Assembly: GCF_023242365.1 (NCBI RefSeq)
Contig: NZ_JALLIX010000002.1
Coordinates: forward strand, 1 to 64,000
DNA: 64,000 nucleotides
Reading direction: 5' to 3'
From: Pseudomonas sp. MWU13-2100
GTDB taxonomy: Bacteria > Pseudomonadota > Gammaproteobacteria > Pseudomonadales > Pseudomonadaceae
Under the pieces are notes generated by a model. The model was not told the DNA's origin. It saw only the letters and a program-made list of their open reading frames with translations, and did no database searches. This document shows, in pieces, positions 1-7,775 of this stretch. Numbering within the stretch: position 1 is the stretch's first letter; each line of letters begins with the position of its first letter. A program made the position numbers and the translations under genes.

Positions 1-2317
1 GCCTCTTTCGCTTGGCATCATTTTGAGTATGTAAGGTCTCGCGCCGCTGGGTACCTGACCGCTGGAAAGCTTCGAGTGCATCCTGAGCTTGTTTCAGATC
101 AGCCTGGATCTGGCTCAACGCAGCCTCTGCCAGTTTCTTAGCATGCTGGCGTTCCTCACGCTGACGGTTCACTAAGCGCGCTCTGTCGCCCGACAGTGTT
201 TGTGACTTGGAGTTGACCGCGTACAGTTGAGTCCTAACCTTACTGAGCTCATCTTTCTGAAGTTTCAAAGCAACCAGCGCTTGATCTCGTCTTTCTACCG
301 CAGCTTCACGATTGCTGTGCAGAACCGTAAGCTCGGTCTCAGCATCTTCCAATAGCTGTTCGAGCTTCGATTGATCGGCCGCTTCAGTAGCATCAAGCAC
401 GTCCAGATCGAGCTCAATCCCATAGAAAGAGTCCGCGACCGCCGCTAGCTGTGGTGTCAGATCGCTGCGCTGCAGGAGCGCTGGATTGATCACCTTCGCC
501 ACATTACCGACCCACTCCGGATGATTGGCCCGTAAGAAGTGGAGGAGGGTGTCAGGCTCAGGAGAATGTGCACATTCGATTTCCTGTATCGAAGCGTGCT
601 GGGCGGATAACTTTTTGTCTATCGCAGTAATGTTCTCCTCGGCCTTGTCGACCGAGGTCTGCCCGTTGTTAGCTTCTTTGTCGTGCGCCTGGACAGCCAA
701 TTGAAGCGTAGCCGCCGTATTATTAGCCTCAGTGATCTCCGCGTCTTTGAGCTCTATCAGCTGCAAAATCTCAGGATCATCAGATGGGCGCTCAACTCTG
801 TTTCTCGCAGCCCCCACCTCCTGATTCAGTTGAGAGACGATCTCGGAAAGGCGTGACTCTTCAGGTTTGAGTTCTGCGGCCAAATCCTCCAGATCAATCT
901 TCAGTGTCTCCTGGAGGAGAGTCAGCTCGCGCTGGAGGCCCGCCATGACCGAGCTCTGGTTGTTGTTTGCAGCTCTCTCGACGCTCACGAGCCGAGACTC
1001 TTCTTCATTGATCAGCCTTTCATAGCGAGCGCTGATATCGTTATACGCTCCCTGCAACAAGTTCAACTGCGCTTGTGCACTTGTCAAGTCGTTCTTGAAT
1101 ATCTCGAGTTGCCCAGTCCGTGAACGCTTGTGATCGATATCTTGGCTCGCGAAGTCGGCGCGCTTGCTTTCTATGGCAGCCAGCTGTTCTTCGTGGTGCT
1201 TGATACGGATATCCAAGGAGGTTAGGCGCCCCTGGATCTCGCTGGCTCGCGCGCTGTGATTTTCCTGCGCCTCTGTCAATTGACCCTGCAATCGGGTTTC
1301 TTCAGCGCGACGGGCGGCCAGCGATTCAGTCAGATGATCCTGAAGGAACAGGAACTTTTCTTTTATCTCGCTGATTCCCTCAAGCGTGGCATCAATTTCC
1401 CGAACAACCTGCTGAGCACCTTCAACCAAGGGCTCAATGCCCATGATCTCTTTGTAGGCGCGGTGATCCCGTGGCCAAGTCTCAACCTTGCTTCGCTCTG
1501 TGTGGATGCCCACAGAGGGTTTGCCTTCAAAGACCCAGTCGGATACTACTTGGCGAAGGTCATCAAAATCGGCCTGACGGGAAAACATTCCCCGAATAAG
1601 TTTTTCCAGATGGCGCAATGGCTGACGATACTTAGTGAATCCGTAGTCGTCCGACATACCCAGCAGGTAGCGCCGATGATTGCTGTCGGCATGTGCCGGC
1701 TGCCAATACTGGATGATGCAGCGGTAATCCTGATAGGTCTCAACCTGCCTGTCGGCGCAGGAGATGGTGAGCTCACTGAGGCGCCGGCGAAAATCCTTAG
1801 TGAGCACAAACTGTTTGTCTTCATTCACGAACATCTCGCGCAAAAAGCCATGCTTCACGAACCGGAAATAAACTTTGTCCCCCGAGCTATTCCCATATGC
1901 GACCACCATCCTTCGCCCACCGTCTGGCCGCTCGTATTCGAATGCGATGTAGGAAGTCGGATTGGGCAGGTAATACTCGATGAATGAGTCTTTGCCGCGA
2001 GATACCAGAGCCGTTGGTTCCACGCCTATGAACAGCAGAACCAGCGAGAGTAACGACGTTTTTCCTTGGCCATTACGGCCAGTTAACGCGGTGCCACCAT
2101 CGATCCCCATGGTCTGAAGTCGACCCTTCGAAAGGGAGTCAACCAGGTGGATATTTATCAACCTGAAAAGCTCACCTGACGGACGCTCAAAATCCACATC
2201 TAGGGCTACATCGTCTGCAGGCGGTGGCGCGTCAGAAGACATTGCTAATTCGATAGGTGGGCCTGTGGCTATGTCAAGCGACAGGGTGGCCTGATTCTGT
2301 TCTTCGGTACTCATCAT
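1..2317 (-). CDS. SMC-like coiled-coil ATPase, DUF3584-like (partial, C-terminus outside window)
   Basis: The minus-strand frame from ATG 2317 (alternative ATG 2314) stays open to position 1, so at least 772 residues are present and the C-terminus is missing. An acidic leader of about 45 residues precedes a P-loop, GRNGQGKTS at residues about 80-88. Next come a globular part with FIEYYLP and YIAFEYERPDG, then long Glu/Gln/Lys/Arg-rich coiled coil. A non-helical stretch (HFLRANHPEWVGNVAKVI, residues about 572-589) interrupts the coil and could be a hinge, followed by more coiled coil. This is the layout of an SMC/MukB/RecN-type ATPase, and the P-loop region most resembles the DUF3584 family as I remember it. 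Walker B and the signature motif would lie beyond the left edge. The gene is visibly less GC-rich than the genes right of 3 kb, starts 250 bp from dif and points away from it, which suggests acquired DNA. An AGGA ribosome-binding site sits at about 2323-2326. Function (anti-phage or DNA maintenance) is inference only. Confidence 0.8.
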   Translation of the reverse strand, partial: MMSTEEQNQATLSLDIATGPPIELAMSSDAPPPADDVALDVDFERPSGELFRLINIHLVDSLSKGRLQTMGIDGGTALTGRNGQGKTSLLSLVLLFIGVEPTALVSRGKDSFIEYYLPNPTSYIAFEYERPDGGRRMVVAYGNSSGDKVYFRFVKHGFLREMFVNEDKQFVLTKDFRRRLSELTISCADRQVETYQDYRCIIQYWQPAHADSNHRRYLLGMSDDYGFTKYRQPLRHLEKLIRGMFSRQADFDDLRQVVSDWVFEGKPSVGIHTERSKVETWPRDHRAYKEIMGIEPLVEGAQQVVREIDATLEGISEIKEKFLFLQDHLTESLAARRAEETRLQGQLTEAQENHSARASEIQGRLTSLDIRIKHHEEQLAAIESKRADFASQDIDHKRSRTGQLEIFKNDLTSAQAQLNLLQGAYNDISARYERLINEEESRLVSVERAANNNQSSVMAGLQRELTLLQETLKIDLEDLAAELKPEESRLSEIVSQLNQEVGAARNRVERPSDDPEILQLIELKDAEITEANNTAATLQLAVQAHDKEANNGQTSVDKAEENITAIDKKLSAQHASIQEIECAHSPEPDTLLHFLRANHPEWVGNVAKVINPALLQRSDLTPQLAAVADSFYGIELDLDVLDATEAADQSKLEQLLEDAETELTVLHSNREAAVERRDQALVALKLQKDELSKVRTQLYAVNSKSQTLSGDRARLVNRQREERQHAKKLAEAALSQIQADLKQAQDALEAFQRSGTQRRETLHTQNDAKRKR

Positions 2318-2566
2318 GATGTCCTAGAGGATTGTCCGGTTAATCCAATTACTGCTGGCGAAGATCGGCTCAGATCTGTGGTCGCGAACGCCGGCACATG
2401 CAGCTGCTCGTGACGAACACCGATAATCGCGCATGGCTGCGCTTTAACACCATATCAAAAGTCGGTGTTTGTCCGCGTCTGCTAAAGGATATTCCGCAGT
2501 GATTCAGAAATTTCCGTCCAATATTTAGGAAACGCTGACAGAGTGGCTTCTTGGGGCGCGCACTCA

Positions 2567-2594
2567 ATTTAACATAATATACATTATGCGAAGT
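2567..2594 (-). other. dif: dif site (XerC/XerD chromosome dimer resolution site)
   Basis: Read on the minus strand, the 28-bp element has a XerC arm ACTTCGCATAA, a 6-bp central region TGTATA and a XerD arm TTATGTTAAAT. The XerD arm, the centre and the inner XerC arm CGCATAA are identical to the E. coli dif sequence as I remember it. The few differences lie at the outer XerC arm, which varies among gammaproteobacteria. The XerD arm faces the low-coordinate side and the XerC arm faces 3 kb. XerC and XerD, activated by FtsK, recombine sister chromosomes here, so this marks the replication terminus. The site is also a known landing place for Xer-exploiting mobile elements. Five KOPS-like octamers to the right all point at it, which supports a functional terminus. 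Confidence 0.93.
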
Positions 2595-2900
2595 GTCGGA
2601 TTGAGACCTATGGGTCTTGGCTCGCATAAATTCGGGAAACGTTACGGTACCAAAACGATTACGCCAGGATTGCTGCCTGTGCCGGTGGCGCGCTCTGAAA
2701 CGAGAATCACCGCTGCCCACTGTCCGATCTGCTCGTAATACGCCTGCGTGCCGGATGCTACTCTCGGCCATGACGCTGTCAGTGGCATTCGCCTTGCGGT
2801 TCTCACTCGCCATGGGCCAAACAGTCCATGCATTTTTGCACAATATATCGGCTTATTTAGGCGTTCATATTTGTTTTATGCATGCATATACTCGATTCAA

Positions 2901-2919
2901 ATCTGGTCCTGAACCAGAT
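2901..2919. promoter_or_regulatory. Candidate operator: ATCTGGT-N5-ACCAGAT palindrome
   Basis: A perfect 7-bp inverted repeat (ATCTGGT, 2901-2907; ACCAGAT, 2913-2919) around CCTGA lies about 155 bp upstream of the acyl-CoA synthetase start, just after an AT-rich patch that could be a promoter. TGGT/ACCA dyads are typical of GntR/FCD-type regulators. The identity of the regulator is inference, and no regulator gene is adjacent. Confidence 0.4.
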
Positions 2920-2952
2920 CAGTCCCGACAAAAATAAACAAGGGAACCCACC

Positions 2953-3021
2953 GTGAAACCATTCCTGCTTGCCGTCTCGCCATCATCAGGTCCGCGCAAC
3001 TATCCCGTACTCGCCGAGTGA
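2953..3021 (+). CDS. Possible 22-residue leader peptide (weak)
   Basis: A GTG at 2953 follows a GGGAA ribosome-binding-like sequence by seven bases and opens a 22-codon frame ending in TGA at 3019-3021, 54 bp before the acyl-CoA synthetase start. The peptide begins VKPFLLAVSPSSG and has no recognisable attenuator feature such as a run of one amino acid. It may be a small leader ORF or chance. Confidence 0.15.
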   Translation: MKPFLLAVSPSSGPRNYPVLAE

Positions 3022-3075
3022 CTGCTTGGTACTTGCGACCCGCGCCGATCGATACCTTGATTGATGGAGAGAACA

Positions 3076-4779
3076 ATGAATACCAACAGCCACCCCTTCC
3101 TCGCCGCTCGCGACCTCCTGCTTTCCCACCGTACCGATTACGCTGCGGCGATGCGTGACTTCCGCTGGCCACAACTGAGCGAGTTCAACTGGGCGCTGGA
3201 TTACTTCGATGCCATGGCACAGGGCAATCACGCCAACGCCCTGTGGATCGTCGAAGAAGACGGCAGCGAGCGGCGCTACAGTTTCCAGCAACTGGCCTCG
3301 CGCTCCAACCAGGTTGCCAATCACCTGCGCGCGCTCGGCGTGCGGCGCGGTGAGCGCATCCTGCTGATGCTTGGTAACGATGTCGCCTTGTGGGAAACCA
3401 TGCTGGCCGCTTTCAAGCTCGGCGCCGTGGTCATCCCCGCCACCGCCTTGCTCACCCCGGATGACCTGAGTGACCGTATCGAACGCGGTCAGGTTCGCCA
3501 CCTGGTAGTCGGCAGCGCCCATGTCGACAAGTTCGTCGGCCTGGATGACAGTTGCAGTCGCATTTGCGTCGGCTCGCCTTCCGCCGGCTGGATTCCGTAC
3601 AGCGCTGCCAGCGAATACGCCGAGCACTTCGAAGCCGAGGGCAACACCCTGGCCACTGACCCGATGCTGCTGTACTTCACCTCCGGCACCACCTCCAAAC
3701 CGAAGATGGTGCTGCACAGTCACCAGAGCTACCCGGTCGGCCACCTGTCGACCATGTACTGGATCGGCCTGCAGCCGGGCGACCTGCATTTGAATATTTC
3801 CTCCCCGGGCTGGGCCAAACATGCCTGGAGTTGTCTTTTCGCGCCGTGGAACGCCGGCGCCTGCATTTTTATTCACAATGTCACGCGCTTCAGCGCACCG
3901 GTCCTGCTTGGTGCCCTGGAGCGCTACGGCGTTACCAGCCTGTGTGCACCGCCCACCGTCTGGCGCATGCTGATCCAGGAAGACCTGGCCAGTTACAAGG
4001 GGCGCTTGAACCTGCGTGAACTGGTGGGCGCCGGTGAACCGCTGAACCCGGAGATCATCGAGCAGATCCTGCATGCCTGGGACTTGCCGCTGCGTGACGG
4101 CTTCGGCCAGTCGGAAACCACCGCCCTGGTCGGTAACACACCCGGCCAGCGGCTCAAGGCGGGGTCCATGGGCCGCCCGCTGCCGGGCTACCGAATTACC
4201 ATGCTTGACTCCGATGGCGTACCCGGCAATGAGGGTGAAGTAGCCCTGCCGCTGGACGTGCGACCACTGGGTCTGATGTTGTGCTACGAGGACAGCCCGG
4301 AAAAAACCGCCGAAGTGATGCGCGACGGTCACTACCGCACCGGCGATACCGCACAGATCGACGCAGAGGGCTACATCACCTTCGTCGGCCGTGCTGACGA
4401 CGTATTCAAGTCTTCCGACTACCGCATCAGCCCCTTCGAACTGGAAAGCGCGCTGATCGAGCACCCGGCGGTGATGGAAGTAGCCGTGGTACCGAGCCCT
4501 GATCCGGTGCGCCTGGCAGTGCCCAAGGCCTATCTGATCCTGGCCCATGACTTACCGGGCAGCTACGAACTCGCCGCCAACATCCTCGCCTTCGCCCGCG
4601 AGCACTTGGCGCCCTACAAGCGGGTGCGACGTATCGAATTCGTCAACGAACTGCCCAAGACCATCTCCGGGAAGATCCGCCGGGTGGAACTGCGCCAAAT
4701 GGAAGCCCAGCGTCGCCAGGGCGACGCACGAGGCCCGCAGGAATACTTCGAAGAAGACTTCCCTCAGCTCAAGGGCTGA
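3076..4779 (+). CDS. Acyl-CoA synthetase (AMP-forming), medium-chain/aryl type
   Basis: The 567-residue product is an ANL-superfamily adenylate-forming enzyme that activates a carboxylate to acyl-AMP and then acyl-CoA in the cytosol. The phosphate loop YFTSGTTSKPKM lies near residue 200, DGFGQSETT (A5) near 345, YRTGD near 420 and the C-terminal lysine motif PKTISGKIRR near 540. All core motifs are intact and the length is normal for the medium-chain/benzoate-type acetyl-CoA-synthetase-like branch. I chose ATG 3076 because GGAGAG lies 5 bp upstream; a TTG at 3061 and ATG at 3064 are in frame but lack a Shine-Dalgarno site. A hairpin follows the stop. It is monocistronic and its substrate cannot be told from sequence. 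The ben/cat genes 30 kb away make an aromatic acid conceivable, but that is speculation. Confidence 0.85.
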   Translation: MNTNSHPFLAARDLLLSHRTDYAAAMRDFRWPQLSEFNWALDYFDAMAQGNHANALWIVEEDGSERRYSFQQLASRSNQVANHLRALGVRRGERILLMLGNDVALWETMLAAFKLGAVVIPATALLTPDDLSDRIERGQVRHLVVGSAHVDKFVGLDDSCSRICVGSPSAGWIPYSAASEYAEHFEAEGNTLATDPMLLYFTSGTTSKPKMVLHSHQSYPVGHLSTMYWIGLQPGDLHLNISSPGWAKHAWSCLFAPWNAGACIFIHNVTRFSAPVLLGALERYGVTSLCAPPTVWRMLIQEDLASYKGRLNLRELVGAGEPLNPEIIEQILHAWDLPLRDGFGQSETTALVGNTPGQRLKAGSMGRPLPGYRITMLDSDGVPGNEGEVALPLDVRPLGLMLCYEDSPEKTAEVMRDGHYRTGDTAQIDAEGYITFVGRADDVFKSSDYRISPFELESALIEHPAVMEVAVVPSPDPVRLAVPKAYLILAHDLPGSYELAANILAFAREHLAPYKRVRRIEFVNELPKTISGKIRRVELRQMEAQRRQGDARGPQEYFEEDFPQLKG

Positions 4780-4783
4780 ATCT

Positions 4784-4803
4784 AGGGCCGGTGCGCCGGC
4801 CCT
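4784..4803 (+). terminator. Hairpin after acyl-CoA synthetase gene
   Basis: AGGGCCGG (4784-4791) pairs perfectly with CCGGCCCT (4796-4803) around a TGCG tetraloop, 4 bp after the stop codon. It has no clear T-tract, so it may be a Rho-assisted or mRNA-stabilising structure. Confidence 0.6.
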
Positions 4804-4889
4804 CCCGAATCAAAACCCGACCGCTCGGCCAACCACACCGAAGGGCCTCGCTGCAGCCCGTTATTTCTCAGCATTTCGCCGTTAGCGCT

Positions 4890-5279
4890 TCAGCCACTGT
4901 TGCCGGCGATGGTGATGTAATCGGTGTAGAGCTGCGGCGCGCCGGAGAAAGACGCCAGTTCACGCCATTCCTCGTACATGCGTTCGCTCTCCTGGTGCTC
5001 GCGTACGAAGGTCAGGGCTTTTCCCGTCGAGACGTCCAGCTCCGGATGGAAGGCGTTCAGGGAATCCAGGCTTTCGATTTCCAGCATGACGGCGTACTGG
5101 TCCAGGCGGCTGCCGCCCTGCCCCTTGAGCATGTGAAACTTCCAGCCCGGGTAGTCTTCAACGCGGTGAATGTTGCCGGTGATGAAGTCCTCGAAGGTTT
5201 CCGGCGCCAGGCCGAGCGCGACGCCGTATTGCCGCCTTCGGTTGGTGCGCGCCTGGCGGTCGAATTGGGCGTGCGGCAA
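4890..5279 (-). pseudogene. Truncated small protein gene, 5' end lost
   Basis: The open frame encodes up to 129 residues, but only the part after about residue 20 (from GLAPETFEDFITGN) reads like a real protein. It contains YPGWKFHMLKGQGG, QYAVMLEIES and a C-terminal YTDYITIAG, consistent with a small ferredoxin-like-fold (dimeric alpha-beta-barrel type) protein of unknown function. The first 20 residues (MPHAQFDRQARTNRRRQYGV) are the antisense of a transketolase fragment and cannot be native. The authentic N-terminus has therefore been lost at a junction near 5205-5225. It might still be translated from a secondary start, but I consider it a remnant. Confidence 0.6.
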
Positions 5280-5428
5280 GGCTGGGAGCGCTATATTGGT
5301 AGCTGTGGCGACATGCCGGGTTGGCGCGTTTCAGCGCCCCGGCTCCGGTCGATGTCCTGCCGCGCGAATACGGCTTTACCGTTGACCATGTCCGTGCTCG
5401 CGCCAAGGCGCTGCTGGCACGGCCTTAG
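5208..5428 (+). pseudogene. Transketolase C-terminal remnant with frameshift
   Basis: Plus-strand codons from about 5208 read DAVLPPSVGARLAVELGV, then GWERYIGSCGDMPG. This is recognisably the transketolase C-terminal domain stretch that normally continues into the FGxSAPxxxL and EYGFTVxxV segments. The continuation is found only in another frame (FSAPAPVDVLPREYGFTVDH, then ALLARP and TAG 5426-5428), so a frameshift or small deletion lies near 5320. Only about 70 of the usual 650 or more residues remain. The fragment abuts the antisense truncated gene, which marks an old deletion junction close to dif. Confidence 0.75.
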
Positions 5429-5461
5429 TTTGCCGGAACAAACCCGGAAAGAGGCTCAATC

Positions 5462-5695
5462 GTGAATAAACAAGACGCCGCGTTCTGCAGTCTCCTGAAT
5501 AAAATCGCCCAGGGCAAAAGTGAGATCGAGGATCCTGCCGAAGTCGATACGCTGGAGCGGTTGATCAGCTTCAACTATGCGCAAGCCATGGCCGACGTCA
5601 GCCATCAGCGATTGGTCTACAGCCATGCGCAAATGACCGTGATGGGAAGAGCTTTCCTCGCGGAATGCAAGGCAGCGGAACATCCCCTCGGATAG
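5462..5695 (+). CDS. Small hypothetical protein, 77 aa
   Basis: This GTG-initiated frame (5462) has a good AAAGAGG ribosome-binding site about 10 bp upstream. The acidic, helical product (MNKQDAAFCSLLNKIAQGKS, later DTLERLISFNYAQAMADVSHQRLVYSHAQM) has no signal peptide, membrane segment or motif I recognise. It starts 34 bp after the transketolase remnant and ends 114 bp before the solute-binding protein gene, on the same strand. The ribosome-binding site and ordinary amino-acid composition favour a real gene. Confidence 0.5.
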   Translation: MNKQDAAFCSLLNKIAQGKSEIEDPAEVDTLERLISFNYAQAMADVSHQRLVYSHAQMTVMGRAFLAECKAAEHPLG

Positions 5696-5808
5696 AGGGA
5701 CTTTTATCCAAGTGCCCTCTCTCAAATCCGCGCTACGCTATGTCAGCGGTCGCCATGATTTCTCCGGGCATTTCCGGGAGCTGCGAGCCGTGTTTGAGAT
5801 ATCGAGTC

Positions 5809-6570
5809 ATGAGCCAGATCAGACGCGTAGTCAATAGTCGTGCCCAGGCGCTTTGCAGGCTGTGTCTGCCGGTGTGGCTGCTGGCCTGCAACGCGTATGG
5901 CACGCCCTTGCCGATTGATTTTTTTATCCTCGACGCCCCCCCACTGACCCTGGTCGATGATGCCAAGGGCCACGGCATTGTCGGTGACGTGGCCCTGCTG
6001 GCCATGGCCAACGCTGGCTATGCCGCCCATATACAAGCGCTTCCCTGGGCCAGGTCGCAAAAATACGTCAGCGAGAAGCAGGACCTCTTGATTGCCCCCC
6101 TGTCGCGCACGCCCGAGCGCGAAGATCACTTCACCTGGATCGCTCCGGTGATGACCATGGATCGCGCTTTTTTCAGCCTTGAGCACCGGGTGAGCAGTTT
6201 CGCCGAAGCCAAGAGGACTTACCGTGTGGTCGGCGTGGGCCTGGGCAGCGCGCAAGAAGAAATCCTCCGCACGCAAGGCTTCAGCAGCGCGCAGATCCAT
6301 CCGTTGACCATCGGGGAAAACCCCGCGCAAATGCTCTTGAAAGGTCGTATCGATGCCTGGTTCAACGGTGTCCCCGAGAGCCAATACATCTGGCCAAAAG
6401 TGTCTCGACGCAAACTGCTCATGAGTCCGGTCATGAGCAGTGTCGACCTCTATCTGGCCTGCTCGAGGCAATGCTCCGCGGAACTGGTGCAAAGCCTACG
6501 CGACGCGGTGGAAAGCCTTCGCCGTGACGGAACCCTGGCACGGATACAAAACAGCTATTTGTCGCAATAG
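5809..6570 (+). CDS. Periplasmic solute-binding protein, family 3 type
   Basis: The 253-residue product begins with a basic segment and a hydrophobic stretch (LCLPVWLLACNAYG), read as a Sec signal peptide. The mature part has the family-3 amino-acid-binding-protein layout: a short first lobe (FFILDAPPLTLVD), a repeated two-lobe alpha/beta pattern with APLSRTPEREDHFTWIAPV, and a C-terminal helix (LRDAVESLRRDGTLARIQNSYL), which is typical. I prefer ATG 5809, which puts the signal peptide at the N-terminus; the frame is open from 5665 and ATG 5740 is possible. No ABC permease or ATPase is adjacent, so it may act as an orphan sensor or binding protein, as many solitary Pseudomonas members of this family do. 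The ligand is unknown. Confidence 0.75.
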   Translation: MSQIRRVVNSRAQALCRLCLPVWLLACNAYGTPLPIDFFILDAPPLTLVDDAKGHGIVGDVALLAMANAGYAAHIQALPWARSQKYVSEKQDLLIAPLSRTPEREDHFTWIAPVMTMDRAFFSLEHRVSSFAEAKRTYRVVGVGLGSAQEEILRTQGFSSAQIHPLTIGENPAQMLLKGRIDAWFNGVPESQYIWPKVSRRKLLMSPVMSSVDLYLACSRQCSAELVQSLRDAVESLRRDGTLARIQNSYLSQ

Positions 6571-6582
6571 TGCACCCAGAAC

Positions 6583-7548
6583 TCACGGAGCCTTCTTGCG
6601 ATAGGCCATCGAGTCGTCGATTCTCTTGAGTATGTAGTCCCCCGCCGCCACCGGCGGATACAGGCTCAGCGTCGAATCGATGCCCAGTTCACAAGGATCG
6701 ACCAGGGCGCCATAGGTCGGATCATAGAAGGTCGCGATGGAGTAACGCTCATGGCCCGAGCGATTGATCACCCGATGCAAGGTCGAGCGAAAACGATTGT
6801 TGGACCAGCGCGCCAACAGGTCACCGACATTCACCACCAGGCTGCCGGGAATCGGCGTGGCATCGATCCAGCGATTGGAGCCCAGCTCCCGGACCTGCAA
6901 ACCACCGCTGTTGTCCTGATACAGCAAGGTGATGCAACCGTAATCGGTGTGAGGCGCAACCCCGAATTGATCGGCATCGGCCTGGGCCGGTTGCGGCGGG
7001 TAATAAACCATCTGGGTGCGCTGCAAAGGCTTGGTGTATTTGTCGATGAAGAAGTCTTCGTCAATCCCCAACCCCACCGCCACCACCTTCAACAAGTCTG
7101 CGCCGGCCTTGCCGATTTCCTGATAGTACTCCGCCAGGACCTCGCGCAACGACGGCATGAACGCCGGCCACTGGTTCGGGCCGCGCAGCGCCTCGCCGGC
7201 GAGTACGCTGGGATCGTCTTCGGCCAGCTCAAGGCCGATACTGAAAAACTCCTTGTGATCGGGTTTGCTGGCTTCGTACATGGTCGCTCCGCCCAGTGCG
7301 TGCCAACCACGATGCCGCTTGTTGACGGCCGCCTCGCGCTTGACCTCGGTCGGATAGGCAAAGAACTGCGCGGCGGCCGACATCGCCCTGTCGATCACCG
7401 GCTGCGGCACGCCGTGATTGATGATGTAGAAGAAGCCGATATCGCAGCAGGCGCTTCTAATGGCGTCGGCGGCTCGACGAATACTCGCCTTGTCACCTTC
7501 GCGAACACCGGACATATCGATCAGAGGCAGGCGGATACTGGTAGACAT
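6583..7548 (-). CDS. Isopenicillin-N-synthase-family Fe(II)/2-oxoglutarate dioxygenase
   Basis: The 321-residue product has the non-haem-diox_N region at the start (LPLIDMSG, then GFFYIINHGVP) and a 2OG-FeII oxygenase core with iron ligands HTD near residue 205 and LHRVIN near 263, plus the RYSIATF arginine/serine motif that binds 2-oxoglutarate. It is a soluble oxidoreductase of the isopenicillin N synthase / gibberellin oxidase-like group, and the substrate is unknown. ATG 7548 has a strong AAGGAGTG site 7 bp upstream; an in-frame ATG at 7587 would add 13 residues without a better site. It converges with the solute-binding protein gene (12 bp between stops), and a 16-bp palindrome lies 49 bp upstream. 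Confidence 0.85.
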   Translation of the reverse strand: MSTSIRLPLIDMSGVREGDKASIRRAADAIRSACCDIGFFYIINHGVPQPVIDRAMSAAAQFFAYPTEVKREAAVNKRHRGWHALGGATMYEASKPDHKEFFSIGLELAEDDPSVLAGEALRGPNQWPAFMPSLREVLAEYYQEIGKAGADLLKVVAVGLGIDEDFFIDKYTKPLQRTQMVYYPPQPAQADADQFGVAPHTDYGCITLLYQDNSGGLQVRELGSNRWIDATPIPGSLVVNVGDLLARWSNNRFRSTLHRVINRSGHERYSIATFYDPTYGALVDPCELGIDSTLSLYPPVAAGDYILKRIDDSMAYRKKAP

Positions 7549-7596
7549 AGTCACTCCTTGGGCCGTGGTTGAGGGGACATGACACACTTATGAGTC

Positions 7597-7612
7597 AGCT
7601 GTATATACAGCT
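7597..7612. promoter_or_regulatory. 16-bp perfect palindrome, operator candidate
   Basis: AGCTGTATATACAGCT is a perfect dyad 49-64 bp upstream of the dioxygenase start, where it would overlap a promoter. It resembles GntR-family operators with a GTATATAC core. It is not a LexA box, because the CTG and CAG triplets are 6 bp apart rather than 10. The rest of the gap up to the acetate kinase stop (7776) shows nothing clear. Confidence 0.5.
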
Positions 7613-7775
7613 ATAAGCATTTACCGTGCCGCCCCTCTCGCCCAGCACCACTGCACCGCAGGCCAAAGCGCCTGCTCCCTGTTCAATAACGCTGATGGAG
7701 GTGACTCCTCCGCGATCATTGATTTCCTTATGCCCCAACAGTGCGCAATGAGCACGTATCAGGTGCGTCTTTCGG

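Larger units (their letters stand above)
2318..3075. other. Non-coding terminus region containing dif
   Basis: No convincing gene is present. The stretch holds the dif site (2567-2594), a small hairpin (AGACC TATG GGTCT, about 2604-2617), an inverted XerC-arm-like sequence (GGCTCGCATAA, 2619-2629), an AT-rich patch at about 2836-2895, a 19-bp palindrome (2901-2919) and a 22-codon ORF. The overlapping ORFs at 2370-2843 (minus) and 2617-2937 (plus) have arginine/serine/cysteine-rich translations without domain character and run through dif, so I do not call them. Base composition changes from AT-richer on the left to GC-rich on the right. Confidence 0.6.

Noticed and set aside
1256..1987. Plus-strand ORF of 243 codons
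   Set aside because: It is antisense to the SMC-like gene, whose frame carries the P-loop and coiled coil without a stop.
1..2317. Wadjet JetC / MksB assignment
   Set aside because: The N-terminal P-loop region does not look like JetC to me, and no JetA, JetB or JetD gene is visible; the C-terminal half and neighbours are outside the window.
2370..2937. ORFs of 157 codons (minus) and 106 codons (plus)
   Set aside because: They cross the dif site, are rich in Arg/Ser/Cys and show no domain or ribosome-binding evidence.
2986..4548. 520-codon minus-strand ORF
   Set aside because: It is a GC-rich antisense shadow of the acyl-CoA synthetase, which has all family motifs.
7597..7612. LexA/SOS box
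   Set aside because: CTG and CAG are separated by 6 bp, not the 10 bp of the proteobacterial LexA box.
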